Of a stretch of DNA of 19,027 nt, positions 1 through 8,096 are shown in pieces. A program made the position numbers and the translations under genes. The stretch is from positions 1 through 19,027 of the forward strand of contig JAGCNK010000120.1 of assembly GCA_017645985.1 (NCBI GenBank), given 5' to 3'. This DNA comes from Bacteroidales bacterium (GTDB taxonomy: Bacteria > Bacteroidota > Bacteroidia > Bacteroidales > UBA3824). Within the stretch, counting starts at the first letter, position 1. Every line of letters begins with the position of its first letter. The notes under the pieces were generated by a model, which was given only the letters and a program-made list of their open reading frames with translations, was not told the origin of the DNA and ran no database searches.

Positions 1-1
1 C

Positions 2-1147
2 AAGGCGGGCATGATTTTTATGTCGGTAAACACTCCCACCAAAGAATATGGCAAGGGCAAGGGAATGGCGGCAGACCTTAAATATATCGAACTCTGCGCC
101 CGTCAAATTGCAGCGGTGTCAAAATCAGACAAAATCGTTGTTGAAAAATCTACCCTTCCCGTGCGCACTGCCGAGGCTATCCGCTCTATTTTGGACAACA
201 CCGGCAACCACGTGAAGTTTCAAATACTTTCCAACCCCGAATTTCTTGCCGAGGGAACGGCCATCAACGACCTTCTCAATCCCGACCGTGTGCTCATAGG
301 CGGATTGCAGACTCCCGAAGGCAAGGCGGCAATTGAGGAACTCACTGCCATTTACGCTCATTGGATTCCCCGCGAAAAAATCATCCAGACCAACGTGTGG
401 AGCAGCGAACTATCGAAACTCACCGCAAACGCATTTTTGGCACAGCGCATCTCGTCGATAAACTCACTGTCAGCACTTTGCGAAAAAACAGGTGCCGACG
501 TTACCGAGATTGCCAAAGCCATTGGTTCCGACAGCCGTATTGGCAACAAGTTTCTCACCGCATCGGTAGGTTTCGGCGGCTCGTGCTTTCAAAAAGACGT
601 GCTCAACCTCGTGTATATTTGCAAAACTCTTGGCTTAGAAGAAGTTGCCGAATATTGGGATTGGGTTATCAAGATGAACGACTATCAAAAGCACCGTTTT
701 GCCGACAATATCATCACAACGCTTTATAACACCGTGTCGGGCAAGAAGATAGCATTTCTCGGATGGGCGTTTAAAAAGAACACCAACGACACCCGCGAAA
801 CTCCCGCTATGTATGTGGCTGACACTCTGATGAACGACCTTGCCAATATTTCGGTTTTTGACCCGAAAGTATCGCCAAATCAGATATTTACCGACATCAA
901 CCACGTAAACGGCAAGAGCGACGAAGAAAATCAAAAGCAGCTTTCGTTCGTTAACGACCCCTACGAGGCTTGTCAAAACGCTCACGCCGTGGTAATCCTC
1001 ACCGAGTGGGATATGTTTAAGACCCTCGATTGGAAACGCATCCACGACGGTATGATGAAGCCCGCCTTTGTTTTCGACGGGCGAAACCTGCTTGACGCCG
1101 AGGCTATGAAAAAGTTGGGATTTGTCTATTCCGGCATCGGAAAATAG
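2..1147 (+). CDS. ugd: UDP-glucose 6-dehydrogenase, 5'-truncated by window edge
   Basis: This enzyme oxidises UDP-glucose to UDP-glucuronate with two NAD+, feeding capsule, LPS and exopolysaccharide synthesis in the cytoplasm. The reading frame is open from base 2, and the N-terminal NAD-binding part (roughly 85 residues by comparison with the animal enzyme) lies outside the window. Visible motifs are VNTPTK, the EKSTLPV strand, SNPEFLAEGTAI, the substrate loop SSELSKLTANAF, and the catalytic-Cys motif GFGGSCFQKD with the Cys codon at 584-586. The C-terminal NAD-side motif KKNTNDTRETPAMY and the FDGRN segment near the end are also present. The sequence follows the animal/plant-type enzyme very closely, closer than I would expect for the short bacterial type; this is from memory of the family. 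The stop lies 22 bases inside the convergent downstream gene, so no terminator separates them. The Met at 11 is internal, not the start. Confidence 0.96.
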   Translation, partial: KAGMIFMSVNTPTKEYGKGKGMAADLKYIELCARQIAAVSKSDKIVVEKSTLPVRTAEAIRSILDNTGNHVKFQILSNPEFLAEGTAINDLLNPDRVLIGGLQTPEGKAAIEELTAIYAHWIPREKIIQTNVWSSELSKLTANAFLAQRISSINSLSALCEKTGADVTEIAKAIGSDSRIGNKFLTASVGFGGSCFQKDVLNLVYICKTLGLEEVAEYWDWVIKMNDYQKHRFADNIITTLYNTVSGKKIAFLGWAFKKNTNDTRETPAMYVADTLMNDLANISVFDPKVSPNQIFTDINHVNGKSDEENQKQLSFVNDPYEACQNAHAVVILTEWDMFKTLDWKRIHDGMMKPAFVFDGRNLLDAEAMKKLGFVYSGIGK

Positions 1148-1962
1148 CTGTATTCGTACTCGCGTACAGTGTTAAAATCTTCCTCTTTCACTATCTTGCC
1201 GTCCTCATTGTAGGTCGACACGGTTTGGTTTACGATATTGCCAGTGCCAGTGGATGTGATAACGGTGACAGTGCGCAGTTCGTCGTTGTATTCGGTGGTG
1301 ATCTTGCCACGCGAGCCTATGGTCTGCAATATCTCGCGACCACGGTCGTCGTATTGGTAGGCGTGGCTGTCCAAAAGTTCCTTTTTGGGATTGAGAATAC
1401 CGAGAAACGACATCCGCCCTGCCTCGTCGTACTTGTAGATACGATGGTCGATTTCACGTCCGTCGCGGTCGAGGTTTTTGGTGATTATCAGCTTTCCGTC
1501 GGCAAATTCCGACATCTGGTGAAGTGTCTGCTCGCCGTTGTAGTCTATTACGGTGTGCTCTGTCACGTTGCCGTCCTTGTCGGTGGCAAACTTCTCGGTC
1601 TCCTCGGTGTTGCCGTCCTCGTCAACGGTGATGAGCGTAAGTCCGCCGTCGGTATACTGGTAAGTCTTCACCGACTTGAATCCGCCCTCGTACTCAATCG
1701 TCTCCTTGGCGGCTCGTCCTTCGGGAGTGTACTCGTAAAAATGAGTCTCGTTGACAGTCTCCTCGTCAGAAAAAATCGTCAGTTCGGTGCGTCTGCCCTG
1801 CTCGTTGTATTTGGTCACGTTTTTTGACAGCACCTCGCCGTTGTCGTCGTAGTCGATCGAGAGGATTTCGTTGCCCTTGTCGTCGTATTCGGTGTAGGCG
1901 GTGGTAAAAGTGCGCCCGGTCTCTTTGATAGTGGTCTTTTGTGTAACAGATTTTATTTCCAT
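1126..1962 (-). CDS. YD/RHS-like repeat protein without signal peptide
   Basis: The 278-residue product is acidic and made almost entirely of short strand-turn repeats of the type Y-(D/N)-(D/E)-x-G-(R/N/K), for example YDDKGNEI (26-33), YDDNGEVL (38-45), YNEQGRRT (52-59), YDEAGRMS (178-185), YDDRGREI (204-211) and YNEDGKIV (251-258). This resembles YD/RHS repeats, which fold as beta-sheet shells or solenoids, but there is no RHS core, no toxin tip and no Asp protease motif. No signal peptide or membrane segment is visible, which is odd because its upstream partner is exported. The ATG at 1962 lies 32 bases after the partner's stop, so the two are probably co-transcribed. The 3' end overlaps ugd tail to tail by 22 bases. 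Function is not recognised. It could be an intracellular scaffold or leave by a non-Sec route. Confidence 0.8.
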   Translation of the reverse strand: MEIKSVTQKTTIKETGRTFTTAYTEYDDKGNEILSIDYDDNGEVLSKNVTKYNEQGRRTELTIFSDEETVNETHFYEYTPEGRAAKETIEYEGGFKSVKTYQYTDGGLTLITVDEDGNTEETEKFATDKDGNVTEHTVIDYNGEQTLHQMSEFADGKLIITKNLDRDGREIDHRIYKYDEAGRMSFLGILNPKKELLDSHAYQYDDRGREILQTIGSRGKITTEYNDELRTVTVITSTGTGNIVNQTVSTYNEDGKIVKEEDFNTVREYEYSYFPMPE

Positions 1963-1994
1963 AATTATATATAGTGTGTTTCGAAATTATACAT

Positions 1995-2687
1995 CTATTC
2001 AATTAACATTCCGTGGCTGTCGAATTTCACAATCTCGCCCTGGGTCTTCACCACGGTAGTGCCGTTCTGGGTCACGAAGGTGGCTTTTTTAGCTGTAGTG
2101 CCTTGAATCACAAAGCCTTCCATATCGAACTGCACAGAGCGCAGACCCATAAAACTGATTTTTTCGTCCTTATTGATACTCAGCTTGGTGGTTTCGGCAA
2201 GGGTCAGGCGCTTTATTTGTCCCGAGGGATAAAACTTGACATCGGTGCCGGGTTCTGAAAAAATCCTTGTGCCGTCGTTGCACACATATTCAAGACCCTG
2301 CGCTGGCGAACCCTCTATAATCATTCCGGCATTGTTGAACGCCACAGGAGTGTTTGCCTTCAATTCGTAGAATGTGCCGTTGCAAGCCTGAGCAATAAAA
2401 TTCACTGCCGTAAAACCTTCGTATACCTTGCCATCGTTGTTGAGCTTGATTTTAAAACCGGCGGCAAAGCTTACGAGCGGACCAGTAGTCCACAAATCGG
2501 TTTCGGCGGCAAGCACACCCTCCACCACATAGCCCTGCGAATTGAGCGTCACGGGAAAACCGCCCTTAAACATCACTTTCAAGCTGGCGGTGTTCATCAG
2601 CGTGTCGTGTTTAAGAGTGTCGGCGCCGCTGGCAAAACATTCCGCCACAGCCGCAACAAAAAAAATAATCGCAAAAAACTTACTCAT
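1995..2687 (-). CDS. Exported protein with six 35-residue repeats
   Basis: The product is 230 residues from the ATG at 2687. The start is chosen because it begins a clean Sec signal peptide (MSKFFAIIFFVAAVAECFA, cleavage near residue 20), and because an in-frame TTG further upstream (2708) falls inside the -7 promoter box. The mature part carries six copies of a motif like x-V-x-F-x-x-x-G-x-V-x-x-G-x-x-A. They begin near residues 45, 79, 114, 149, 184 and 219, spaced by almost exactly 35, and the last copy is cut at its conserved Gly-(M/V)-(I/V)-(I/E) element. Regular Gly and hydrophobic spacing suggests a beta-solenoid or MORN/YwqK-like antiparallel repeat in the periplasm or on the outer membrane. 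I do not recognise a named family with confidence. It is the first gene of a two-gene operon with the YD-repeat-like protein. Confidence 0.8.
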   Translation of the reverse strand: MSKFFAIIFFVAAVAECFASGADTLKHDTLMNTASLKVMFKGGFPVTLNSQGYVVEGVLAAETDLWTTGPLVSFAAGFKIKLNNDGKVYEGFTAVNFIAQACNGTFYELKANTPVAFNNAGMIIEGSPAQGLEYVCNDGTRIFSEPGTDVKFYPSGQIKRLTLAETTKLSINKDEKISFMGLRSVQFDMEGFVIQGTTAKKATFVTQNGTTVVKTQGEIVKFDSHGMLIE

Positions 2688-2705
2688 TTTATTGGTTTTA
2701 CGCCG

Positions 2706-2713
2706 CAAAGATA
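2706..2713 (-). promoter_or_regulatory. -7 box of the 35-residue-repeat operon promoter
   Basis: On the minus strand this reads TATCTTTG, a full match to the Bacteroidota -7 consensus TAnnTTTG. It sits 18 bases upstream of the ATG at 2687, which implies a very short leader. No good -33 TTTG is visible at the usual 19-21 base spacing. Confidence 0.6.
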
Positions 2714-2765
2714 TTAATTTATTGTTGAAAATTTTTCGGGGCGATGGTTAGTAGCATTTTTTTTT

Positions 2766-2773
2766 TAACTTTG
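2766..2773 (+). promoter_or_regulatory. -7 box of the era promoter
   Basis: TAACTTTG matches the Bacteroidota -7 consensus TAnnTTTG exactly and lies 21 bases before the era ATG at 2795. A T-rich tract precedes it and no clear -33 TTTG is seen. With the opposing box at 2706-2713 it makes a compact divergent promoter region. Confidence 0.6.
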
Positions 2774-2794
2774 CAAAATTAAAAAGAGATAAAA

Positions 2795-3676
2795 ATGGCT
2801 TTCAAATCAGGCTTTGTAAACATAGTAGGCAATCCTAACGTGGGCAAGTCCACGCTGATGAACATACTGGTAGGCGAAAGGCTCTCTATCATCACATCCA
2901 AGAGCCAGACCACCCGCCACCGCATTATGGGCATCGTTACCGGCGACGACTATCAAATTGTATATTCCGATACCCCGGGTGTGCTTAAACCCGTGTACAA
3001 ATTGCAAGAGAGCATGTTGAAGTATTCAGAAGACGCTCTCGAAGATGCCGATGTAATACTTTATATCACCGACGTGCTAGAATCCAAAACCAAGAACCAG
3101 TTCTTTTTGGATATGGTAAACCGTCTGGAAGTGCCTATTGTACTGTTAATCAACAAAATCGACCTTGCCGACCAGGCCAAGGTGGAAGAGCTTATACAGC
3201 AGTGGCACAGCCTGATACCCAAGGCGGAGATTCACACCGTGTCGGCATTGCACAAGTTCAACACCGAAAACATTCTCAACCGCATTGTGGAGCTCCTGCC
3301 CGAGAATCCGCCGTACTTTGAAAAAGACCGCCTTACCGACAAGCCCGAAAGGTTTTTCGTAAGCGAAATAATCCGCGAAAAAGTGCTCGAACTCTACGAA
3401 AAAGAGATTCCGTACTCGGTGGAGGTGGTAGTGGAAACCTTCAAGGAGGAGGAGAACATCATCCGCATACAAACTGTGATCAACGTTATCCGCGACTCGC
3501 AGAAGGGCATCATCATCGGCAAGGGCGGCACTGCCCTCAAACGCCTCGGCACGGCAGCACGCAAGGAGATTGAGGCTTTCTTTGGCAAAAAGATATACCT
3601 GGAGATATTCGTAAAGGTATGCAAAGACTGGCGCGACAACGCCGGACGCCTGCGCGGATTCGGTTACGACCTTTAA
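2795..3676 (+). CDS. era: GTPase Era (16S rRNA maturation, 30S assembly)
   Basis: Era is an essential GTPase that binds the 3' end of 16S rRNA and helps assemble the 30S subunit at the cytoplasmic face. The 293-residue length is normal for the family. The G domain shows G1 GNPNVGKST (12-20), the switch I Thr pair around 39-40, G3 DTPG (59-62), G4 NKID (120-123) and G5 SAL (150-152). The linker PPYFEKDRLTDKPERF is typical of Era, and the C-terminal KH domain has its GxxG loop as GKGG (242-245). The ATG at 2795 follows a strong -7 box by 21 bases. dnaN follows 72 bases later with no terminator between, so read-through into dnaN is plausible. All key residues are intact. Confidence 0.97.
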   Translation: MAFKSGFVNIVGNPNVGKSTLMNILVGERLSIITSKSQTTRHRIMGIVTGDDYQIVYSDTPGVLKPVYKLQESMLKYSEDALEDADVILYITDVLESKTKNQFFLDMVNRLEVPIVLLINKIDLADQAKVEELIQQWHSLIPKAEIHTVSALHKFNTENILNRIVELLPENPPYFEKDRLTDKPERFFVSEIIREKVLELYEKEIPYSVEVVVETFKEEENIIRIQTVINVIRDSQKGIIIGKGGTALKRLGTAARKEIEAFFGKKIYLEIFVKVCKDWRDNAGRLRGFGYDL

Positions 3677-3748
3677 AACACTGAAAACTATCATTTAACA
3701 ACGAAACACAATCGTACATTAGCATAAACATTAAAAAAAACACACAAC

Positions 3749-4879
3749 ATGAAATTCGTAGTATCAAGCTCAGAGCTGCTCAGCCGCCTGCAATCCATCA
3801 ACAGGGTTATCAGCAGCAAAAACACTCTTCCAATATTAGACAACTTCCTGTTCGAGATAAACGACAACATCCTCACCGTTACTGCGTCGGACATTGAAAC
3901 CACAATGCGCACACAGATCACACTCGACAATGTGGACGGCGAAGGCAAAATCGCTATCGAGGCAAAACGTCTGACCGACATTCTCAAAGAGTTTCCCGAG
4001 CAGCCCCTCATCTTCGAAATCAACCTCGAAACCATGGGCGTGGACATCCTCTCCGAAAACGGTAAATACTCTGTAGTGGGTCAGAATGCCGACGAATATC
4101 CCAACATGCCCCAGCTTGACGAATCTCAGACACTTACAGTTTCGATGCAGGGCGAAGTGCTGCTCAAGGGTATCAACAAGACCCTCTTTGCCACTTCCGA
4201 CGACGAGCTCCGTCCCGTTATGACAGGTATCTTCCTGCAGTTCGACCCCGAAGGCACCACTTTTGTATCGTCCGACGCTCACAAGCTTGTACGCTACAAA
4301 CGCAACGACGTAAAGGCCACAAGCGCATCGTCGTTCATCCTTCCCAAGAAACCCGCCAACATGCTGAAAAACATCCTCGGCAAAGAGTTCGGCGAAATCA
4401 AACTCCAGTTCGACGACAAGAACGCACATTTCACTCTGAGCGACTACGAAATGATATGCCGTCTGCTCGAAGGTCAGTATCCCAAATACGAGTCGGTTAT
4501 TCCCAAGGACAATCCCAACCGCCTCACTATCAACCGTGCCGACCTTGCCACCACGCTCAAACGTGTGTCGGTGTTTGCCAATCAGGCAAGCAACCTCATC
4601 AAATTGGAGCTCACAGCCAACCAGGTTACCGTTTCGGCCCAGGATATCGACTTCTCTATCTCGGCTTACGAGCACATCAACGGCCAGTACGACGGCGAAG
4701 AGATGGGCATCGGATTCAAATCGGCATTTATGTTCGACATTCTTCAGGCCATAGAGTCTGAAAATGTGGTAGTTGCAATGTCGGATCCTTCGCGTGCATG
4801 CCTTGTTTACCCCTTGGAGAAAGAATCTGAGGTGGAAGACGTGCTCATGCTCATCATGCCTATGATGGTAAACGACTAA
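3749..4879 (+). CDS. dnaN: DNA polymerase III beta subunit (sliding clamp)
   Basis: The product is the ring-shaped clamp that tethers DNA polymerase III and other replication and repair proteins to DNA. It is 376 residues, consistent with three clamp domains of about 120 residues each. The N-terminus MKFVVSSSELLSRLQ, the segment KNTLPILDNFLFE, the DADEYP-type motif (here NADEYPNMPQL), the LRPVMTGIFLQ strand and the C-terminal LIMPMMVND are characteristic of Bacteroidota DnaN. The gene is not next to dnaA here; it follows era and is closed by a strong hairpin terminator 30 bases after the stop. A 72-base spacer after era holds no clear -7 box (TACATTAG at 3715 is one mismatch off), so transcription from the era promoter is likely. 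Confidence 0.97.
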   Translation: MKFVVSSSELLSRLQSINRVISSKNTLPILDNFLFEINDNILTVTASDIETTMRTQITLDNVDGEGKIAIEAKRLTDILKEFPEQPLIFEINLETMGVDILSENGKYSVVGQNADEYPNMPQLDESQTLTVSMQGEVLLKGINKTLFATSDDELRPVMTGIFLQFDPEGTTFVSSDAHKLVRYKRNDVKATSASSFILPKKPANMLKNILGKEFGEIKLQFDDKNAHFTLSDYEMICRLLEGQYPKYESVIPKDNPNRLTINRADLATTLKRVSVFANQASNLIKLELTANQVTVSAQDIDFSISAYEHINGQYDGEEMGIGFKSAFMFDILQAIESENVVVAMSDPSRACLVYPLEKESEVEDVLMLIMPMMVND

Positions 4880-4908
4880 GAATCATTTTTCCAAAAATTA
4901 CGTTTTGA

Positions 4909-4946
4909 TGTAGGGACGTGCTTCGGCATGTCTCTACATTTTTTTT
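4909..4946 (+). terminator. Rho-independent terminator after dnaN, UUCG tetraloop, REP-like palindrome
   Basis: A 13-bp stem (4909-4921 with 4926-4938, two G-U pairs, no mismatch) closes a TTCG tetraloop and is followed by eight T residues (4939-4946). The arm TGTAGGGACGTGC resembles dispersed REP-type palindromes that I recall from Bacteroidota and cyanobacteria, so the terminator may have been recruited from such an element. Confidence 0.9.
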
Positions 4947-4999
4947 AACCTTAAATTCAAATAATTTATTTGCATAGTATTATTTTATCAGTAATTTTG

Positions 5000-5007
5000 T
5001 ACCTTTG
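5000..5007 (+). promoter_or_regulatory. -7 box of the TPR/PD40-OmpA operon promoter
   Basis: TACCTTTG matches TAnnTTTG exactly and lies 33 bases before the ATG at 5041, in an AT-rich stretch just past the dnaN terminator. A TTTG at 4969-4972 is too far (27 bases) to be a normal -33 box. Confidence 0.6.
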
Positions 5008-5040
5008 CAGAAATACAGACAACAATACAATTACAAAACT

Positions 5041-6063
5041 ATGAATAAAACAACATTACTCAGCGCAGCACTATTAATTTCAGCACAGTGCGTTTTTGCG
5101 CAATCCGAAGACAAGACATTGGTGGTAGTGGCAGGACAGGAAAGCGCCCTCGCCTACAACGAAGGCATCAAAGACCACAACAACAAGAACTTCAACGCCG
5201 CTACCGACAACTACTCAAAAGCTCTGCAGGCAAACCAGCAGTTCTATCAGGCTATGTACAACCGAGGACTTGCCGAACTCAGCAAAAACGACAACGGTGC
5301 GGCACAAAACGACTTTTCGCAAGCCGTTGCGCTCAGCGAGAATCCACGTTACTACCTTGCACGCTCGGTTAGCAACGCCCGCCTGCGCAATTTCAAAGAG
5401 GCTCTTCAAGATATCGACAAGGCTCAGAACCTCGGCTACGAAAGCGCCGACATCAGCTACTTCCGCGGAATGGTTTATATGCTCTCGGGCAACTACGCCG
5501 AAGCCGAAAAGCAATACAACTTTGCTCTCAGCGCCAACGACCGTTTTGCCAAGGCATACTGCGACAGAGGCACAAGCCACTATCTCAGAGGCAACTACAA
5601 GGCAGCCATCGACGACTACTCCACAGCTATCGAAATCGACCGCTCAGCCACATACGCCTACGTGTTCCGCTCTCAGGCCAAAGCCGAATCGGGCGACATC
5701 AACGGCGCTCTTAAAGATGTGAACGCTGCTCTCGAAATAGCTCCAGACGACTACGACCTTATCAACGCACGCGGTCAGCTGCTCGCCAAAAACAAACAGT
5801 ACGACAAGGCCGCCGCTGAGTTCGACGCTCTGATCGAGAAATATCCCGAAAATCCCTCGGCATACATCAGCACAGGCAACATGTATTTCGACAAGCAGGA
5901 CTTCCAAAAGGCTAAAGAATACTTTACTAAAGCCATCCAGATCGACCCCAACAACTACACAGCATACAACAACAGGGCAAACGCCGAAGAGATGCTCTTC
6001 GAGACCAAAAACGCCGACAACGACCGCAAAAAAGCAGAAAGTTTAGTTAACATCAAGCTGTAA
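5041..6063 (+). CDS. Exported TPR-repeat protein
   Basis: The 340-residue product begins with a Sec signal peptide (MNKTTLLSAALLISAQCVFA, cleavage near 20-21). The rest is a run of about eight to nine tetratricopeptide repeats of 34 residues, spanning roughly 35-340. The typical W/L-G-Y-A-F-A-P spacing is visible in segments such as SYFRGMVYMLSGNYAEAEKQY and the final repeat AYNNRANAEEML. TPR solenoids are protein-binding scaffolds, and this one should be periplasmic. An upstream in-frame TTG at 5005 lies inside the -7 box and is rejected as the start. The stop is followed after two bases by the ATG of the first PD40/OmpA gene, so they are translationally close and co-transcribed. This suggests the TPR protein serves as a partner of the two OmpA-type proteins. 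The specific ligand cannot be read from the sequence. Confidence 0.92.
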   Translation: MNKTTLLSAALLISAQCVFAQSEDKTLVVVAGQESALAYNEGIKDHNNKNFNAATDNYSKALQANQQFYQAMYNRGLAELSKNDNGAAQNDFSQAVALSENPRYYLARSVSNARLRNFKEALQDIDKAQNLGYESADISYFRGMVYMLSGNYAEAEKQYNFALSANDRFAKAYCDRGTSHYLRGNYKAAIDDYSTAIEIDRSATYAYVFRSQAKAESGDINGALKDVNAALEIAPDDYDLINARGQLLAKNKQYDKAAAEFDALIEKYPENPSAYISTGNMYFDKQDFQKAKEYFTKAIQIDPNNYTAYNNRANAEEMLFETKNADNDRKKAESLVNIKL

Positions 6064-6065
6064 AC

Positions 6066-8057
6066 ATGAGGAAGGTATTTGCAATATTGTCATTAGTAAT
6101 AGCAGCGCAAACTGTTGCTGCACAGGGACAAATAGCGGCTATCGACCAGACTGAGTTCAAAATCAAGCCCGAGGGTTTTGCCGATGCGTGGAAAAACGTA
6201 AAAAACGGCAACAAGCTTTTCGACACCGACAACCCTTCGCTCTATGGCGACGCGCTGCCGTTCTACCTTGAGGCGTACAAATACAACAGCACCAACCCGG
6301 AGCTCAACTACCGCATAGGCGTATGCCGTCTGTCGGGCAACGACAAGGAGAAAGCCCTCCCCCACTTGCAGACCGCCTACCGCCACGACCACGCTCTTGC
6401 ACCCCTGCTGCCTTACTACCTCGCCCGCGCCGAAATGCTCAATATGATGTTCGACTCTGCCGAAATACATTTCGACGAGTTTGCCAAAAACAAGGCTATG
6501 CTCGCCAAAATAGGCAGCGCCAACATACGCAAATACAAAGAGCAGTGCGCCACGGGACGGCAGATGATGGCCAACCCTGTTGACGTTACAATCACCAACA
6601 TTGCAACCATCAACTCACAATGGCCCGACTACAGCCCAATTATCAACGCCGACGGAAGCATGATGATGTTCACTTCGCGACGCGAAGGCTCGTCAAACAA
6701 CAACACCGACAAGGTGGACGGTCTTTTCAACGAGGACATCTACATCTCTTACTTCAAAAACGGCGCATGGCAGTCGCCTGTTAACGCTGGCAAAAGTCTC
6801 AACACCGACGCCCACGACGCTACGGTGGCTCTTTCGTCCGACGGTCTAACCCTGCTCACTTACACTATGGGCGACCTTTATATCAGTCACCTGAAAAAAG
6901 AAGGATGGACCAAGCCCGAAAAACTCCCCGCCACCATCAACTCTGAGCTTATCGAAAATTCGGCGTGCTTCTCTTACGACGGCAACACTATATATTTTAT
7001 ACGCGGACGACATCAGGATCCCGCCAAGAGCAACGGCGACATATACGTGTCGAAACGCACCGGCAACTCCTGGAGCCGCGCGGTAAAACTGCCGCCAAAC
7101 ATCAACACCAAGTACGACGAAGACGGCGTGTTCATGCTCCCCGACGGCAAAACACTGATTTTCTCGTCGAAAGGACACAACAGCATGGGCGGATACGACA
7201 TTTTTAAGACCACGCTCAAATCTGACGGCACCTGGTCCGACCCAGTGAACCTCGGCTACCCAATCAACACTCCCGCCGACAACGTTTACTACGTGCTCTC
7301 CGCCGACGGCAAAACCGGCTACTATTCGGCAGAACGCTCTGATTCAAAAGGCTATACCGACATATATATGGTAACCTACAACCAGACCAGCCAACCTGCC
7401 ATTGCCGACAAAGCCAAAGAAGAAGAACCTGCCATTGTAACGCAGATGACACTTGTAACAGGCTCTGTTACCGACTCTAAGGGCAACGCCATTGCCGCCG
7501 AGGTAGAAATCTACGACAACGACAAGAACGAGCTTGTCTACAGCACGTCAACCAACAGTGTCACAAGCCGTTACGTAGTTTCACTACCCGCAGGACCCAA
7601 CTACGGCATGTCAATCAAGGCCGACGGTTTCTTGTTTCACTCCGAAAACTTCAACCTCAAAAACGACAGCACATTCTCCAAAAAAGAGATAAACGTCAAC
7701 CTTCAGAAAATCGAGGAAGGCAGCAAGACCGTGCTCAACAACCTGTTTTTCGACACCGACAAATGGGACGTCAAGCCAGAATCTGAAAGCGAGCTCAACC
7801 AGATAGTGGCGCTTATGAACAAAAACGCCGGCATCAAGCTCGAAATCTCTGGACACACCGACAGCAGCGGCAGCAAGGAGCACAACAAGACACTCTCCGA
7901 AAAACGCGCCAGTTCGGTAATCGAATGGCTCGCCGCCCACGGTATCAGCAAGTCAAGACTCACAGCCCGTGGCGCAGGCGACTCAGAACCCGCCGCCGAC
8001 AACGCCACCGAGGAGGGACGCAAAGCCAACCGCCGTGTTGAGATGAAGATACTTTAA
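6066..8057 (+). CDS. PorE-like envelope protein: TPR-PD40 propeller-CRD-OmpA_C (copy 1)
   Basis: The product has 663 residues. A Sec signal peptide (1-20, ending VAAQ) is followed by a TPR-like helical region (about 40-165). A five-bladed PD40/WD40-like propeller (about 185-437) comes next, with blade cores such as NADGSMMMFTS, SYDGNTIYFI, LPDGKTLIFSS and SADGKTGYYSA. It ends with a carboxypeptidase-regulatory-like beta-sandwich (about 460-548) and an OmpA C-terminal domain (about 555-663). The peptidoglycan-binding motif GHTDSSG has Asp599, with Arg614 in SEKRAS, so diaminopimelate binding should be intact. This domain order is that of PorE (PG1058), a type IX secretion-associated protein of P. 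gingivalis, but many Bacteroidota paralogues of other or unknown role share it. No lipobox is present, so it is a soluble periplasmic form. It is 40% or so alike by eye to the next gene, indicating tandem duplication. Confidence 0.92.
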   Translation: MRKVFAILSLVIAAQTVAAQGQIAAIDQTEFKIKPEGFADAWKNVKNGNKLFDTDNPSLYGDALPFYLEAYKYNSTNPELNYRIGVCRLSGNDKEKALPHLQTAYRHDHALAPLLPYYLARAEMLNMMFDSAEIHFDEFAKNKAMLAKIGSANIRKYKEQCATGRQMMANPVDVTITNIATINSQWPDYSPIINADGSMMMFTSRREGSSNNNTDKVDGLFNEDIYISYFKNGAWQSPVNAGKSLNTDAHDATVALSSDGLTLLTYTMGDLYISHLKKEGWTKPEKLPATINSELIENSACFSYDGNTIYFIRGRHQDPAKSNGDIYVSKRTGNSWSRAVKLPPNINTKYDEDGVFMLPDGKTLIFSSKGHNSMGGYDIFKTTLKSDGTWSDPVNLGYPINTPADNVYYVLSADGKTGYYSAERSDSKGYTDIYMVTYNQTSQPAIADKAKEEEPAIVTQMTLVTGSVTDSKGNAIAAEVEIYDNDKNELVYSTSTNSVTSRYVVSLPAGPNYGMSIKADGFLFHSENFNLKNDSTFSKKEINVNLQKIEEGSKTVLNNLFFDTDKWDVKPESESELNQIVALMNKNAGIKLEISGHTDSSGSKEHNKTLSEKRASSVIEWLAAHGISKSRLTARGAGDSEPAADNATEEGRKANRRVEMKIL

Positions 8058-8096
8058 ATTAATTAATTAGAATAACAAAACAGTAAAACTAATATA

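Noticed and set aside
1225..1827. 200-codon plus-strand frame inside the YD-repeat gene
   Set aside because: It is a Val/Leu-rich shadow of repeated GAC/GAT/TAC codons on the other strand, with no start context. The minus-strand frame shows clear repeats.
1126..1962. RHS polymorphic toxin
   Set aside because: The YD-like repeats lack the RHS core, a C-terminal toxin domain, an export signal and an immunity gene.
2688..2708. Upstream TTG start for the 35-residue-repeat protein (MRRKTNK...)
   Set aside because: The TTG lies inside the -7 promoter box TATCTTTG, so it would not be transcribed; the ATG at 2687 starts a proper signal peptide.
3836..4675. Long open frame antisense to dnaN (279 codons)
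   Set aside because: It mirrors dnaN codon bias (GAC/AAC-rich genes give open antisense frames), has no recognisable motif and lies wholly inside a certain gene.
5005..5040. Upstream TTG start for the TPR protein
   Set aside because: It falls inside the -7 box TACCTTTG at 5000-5007. The ATG at 5041 gives a clean signal peptide.
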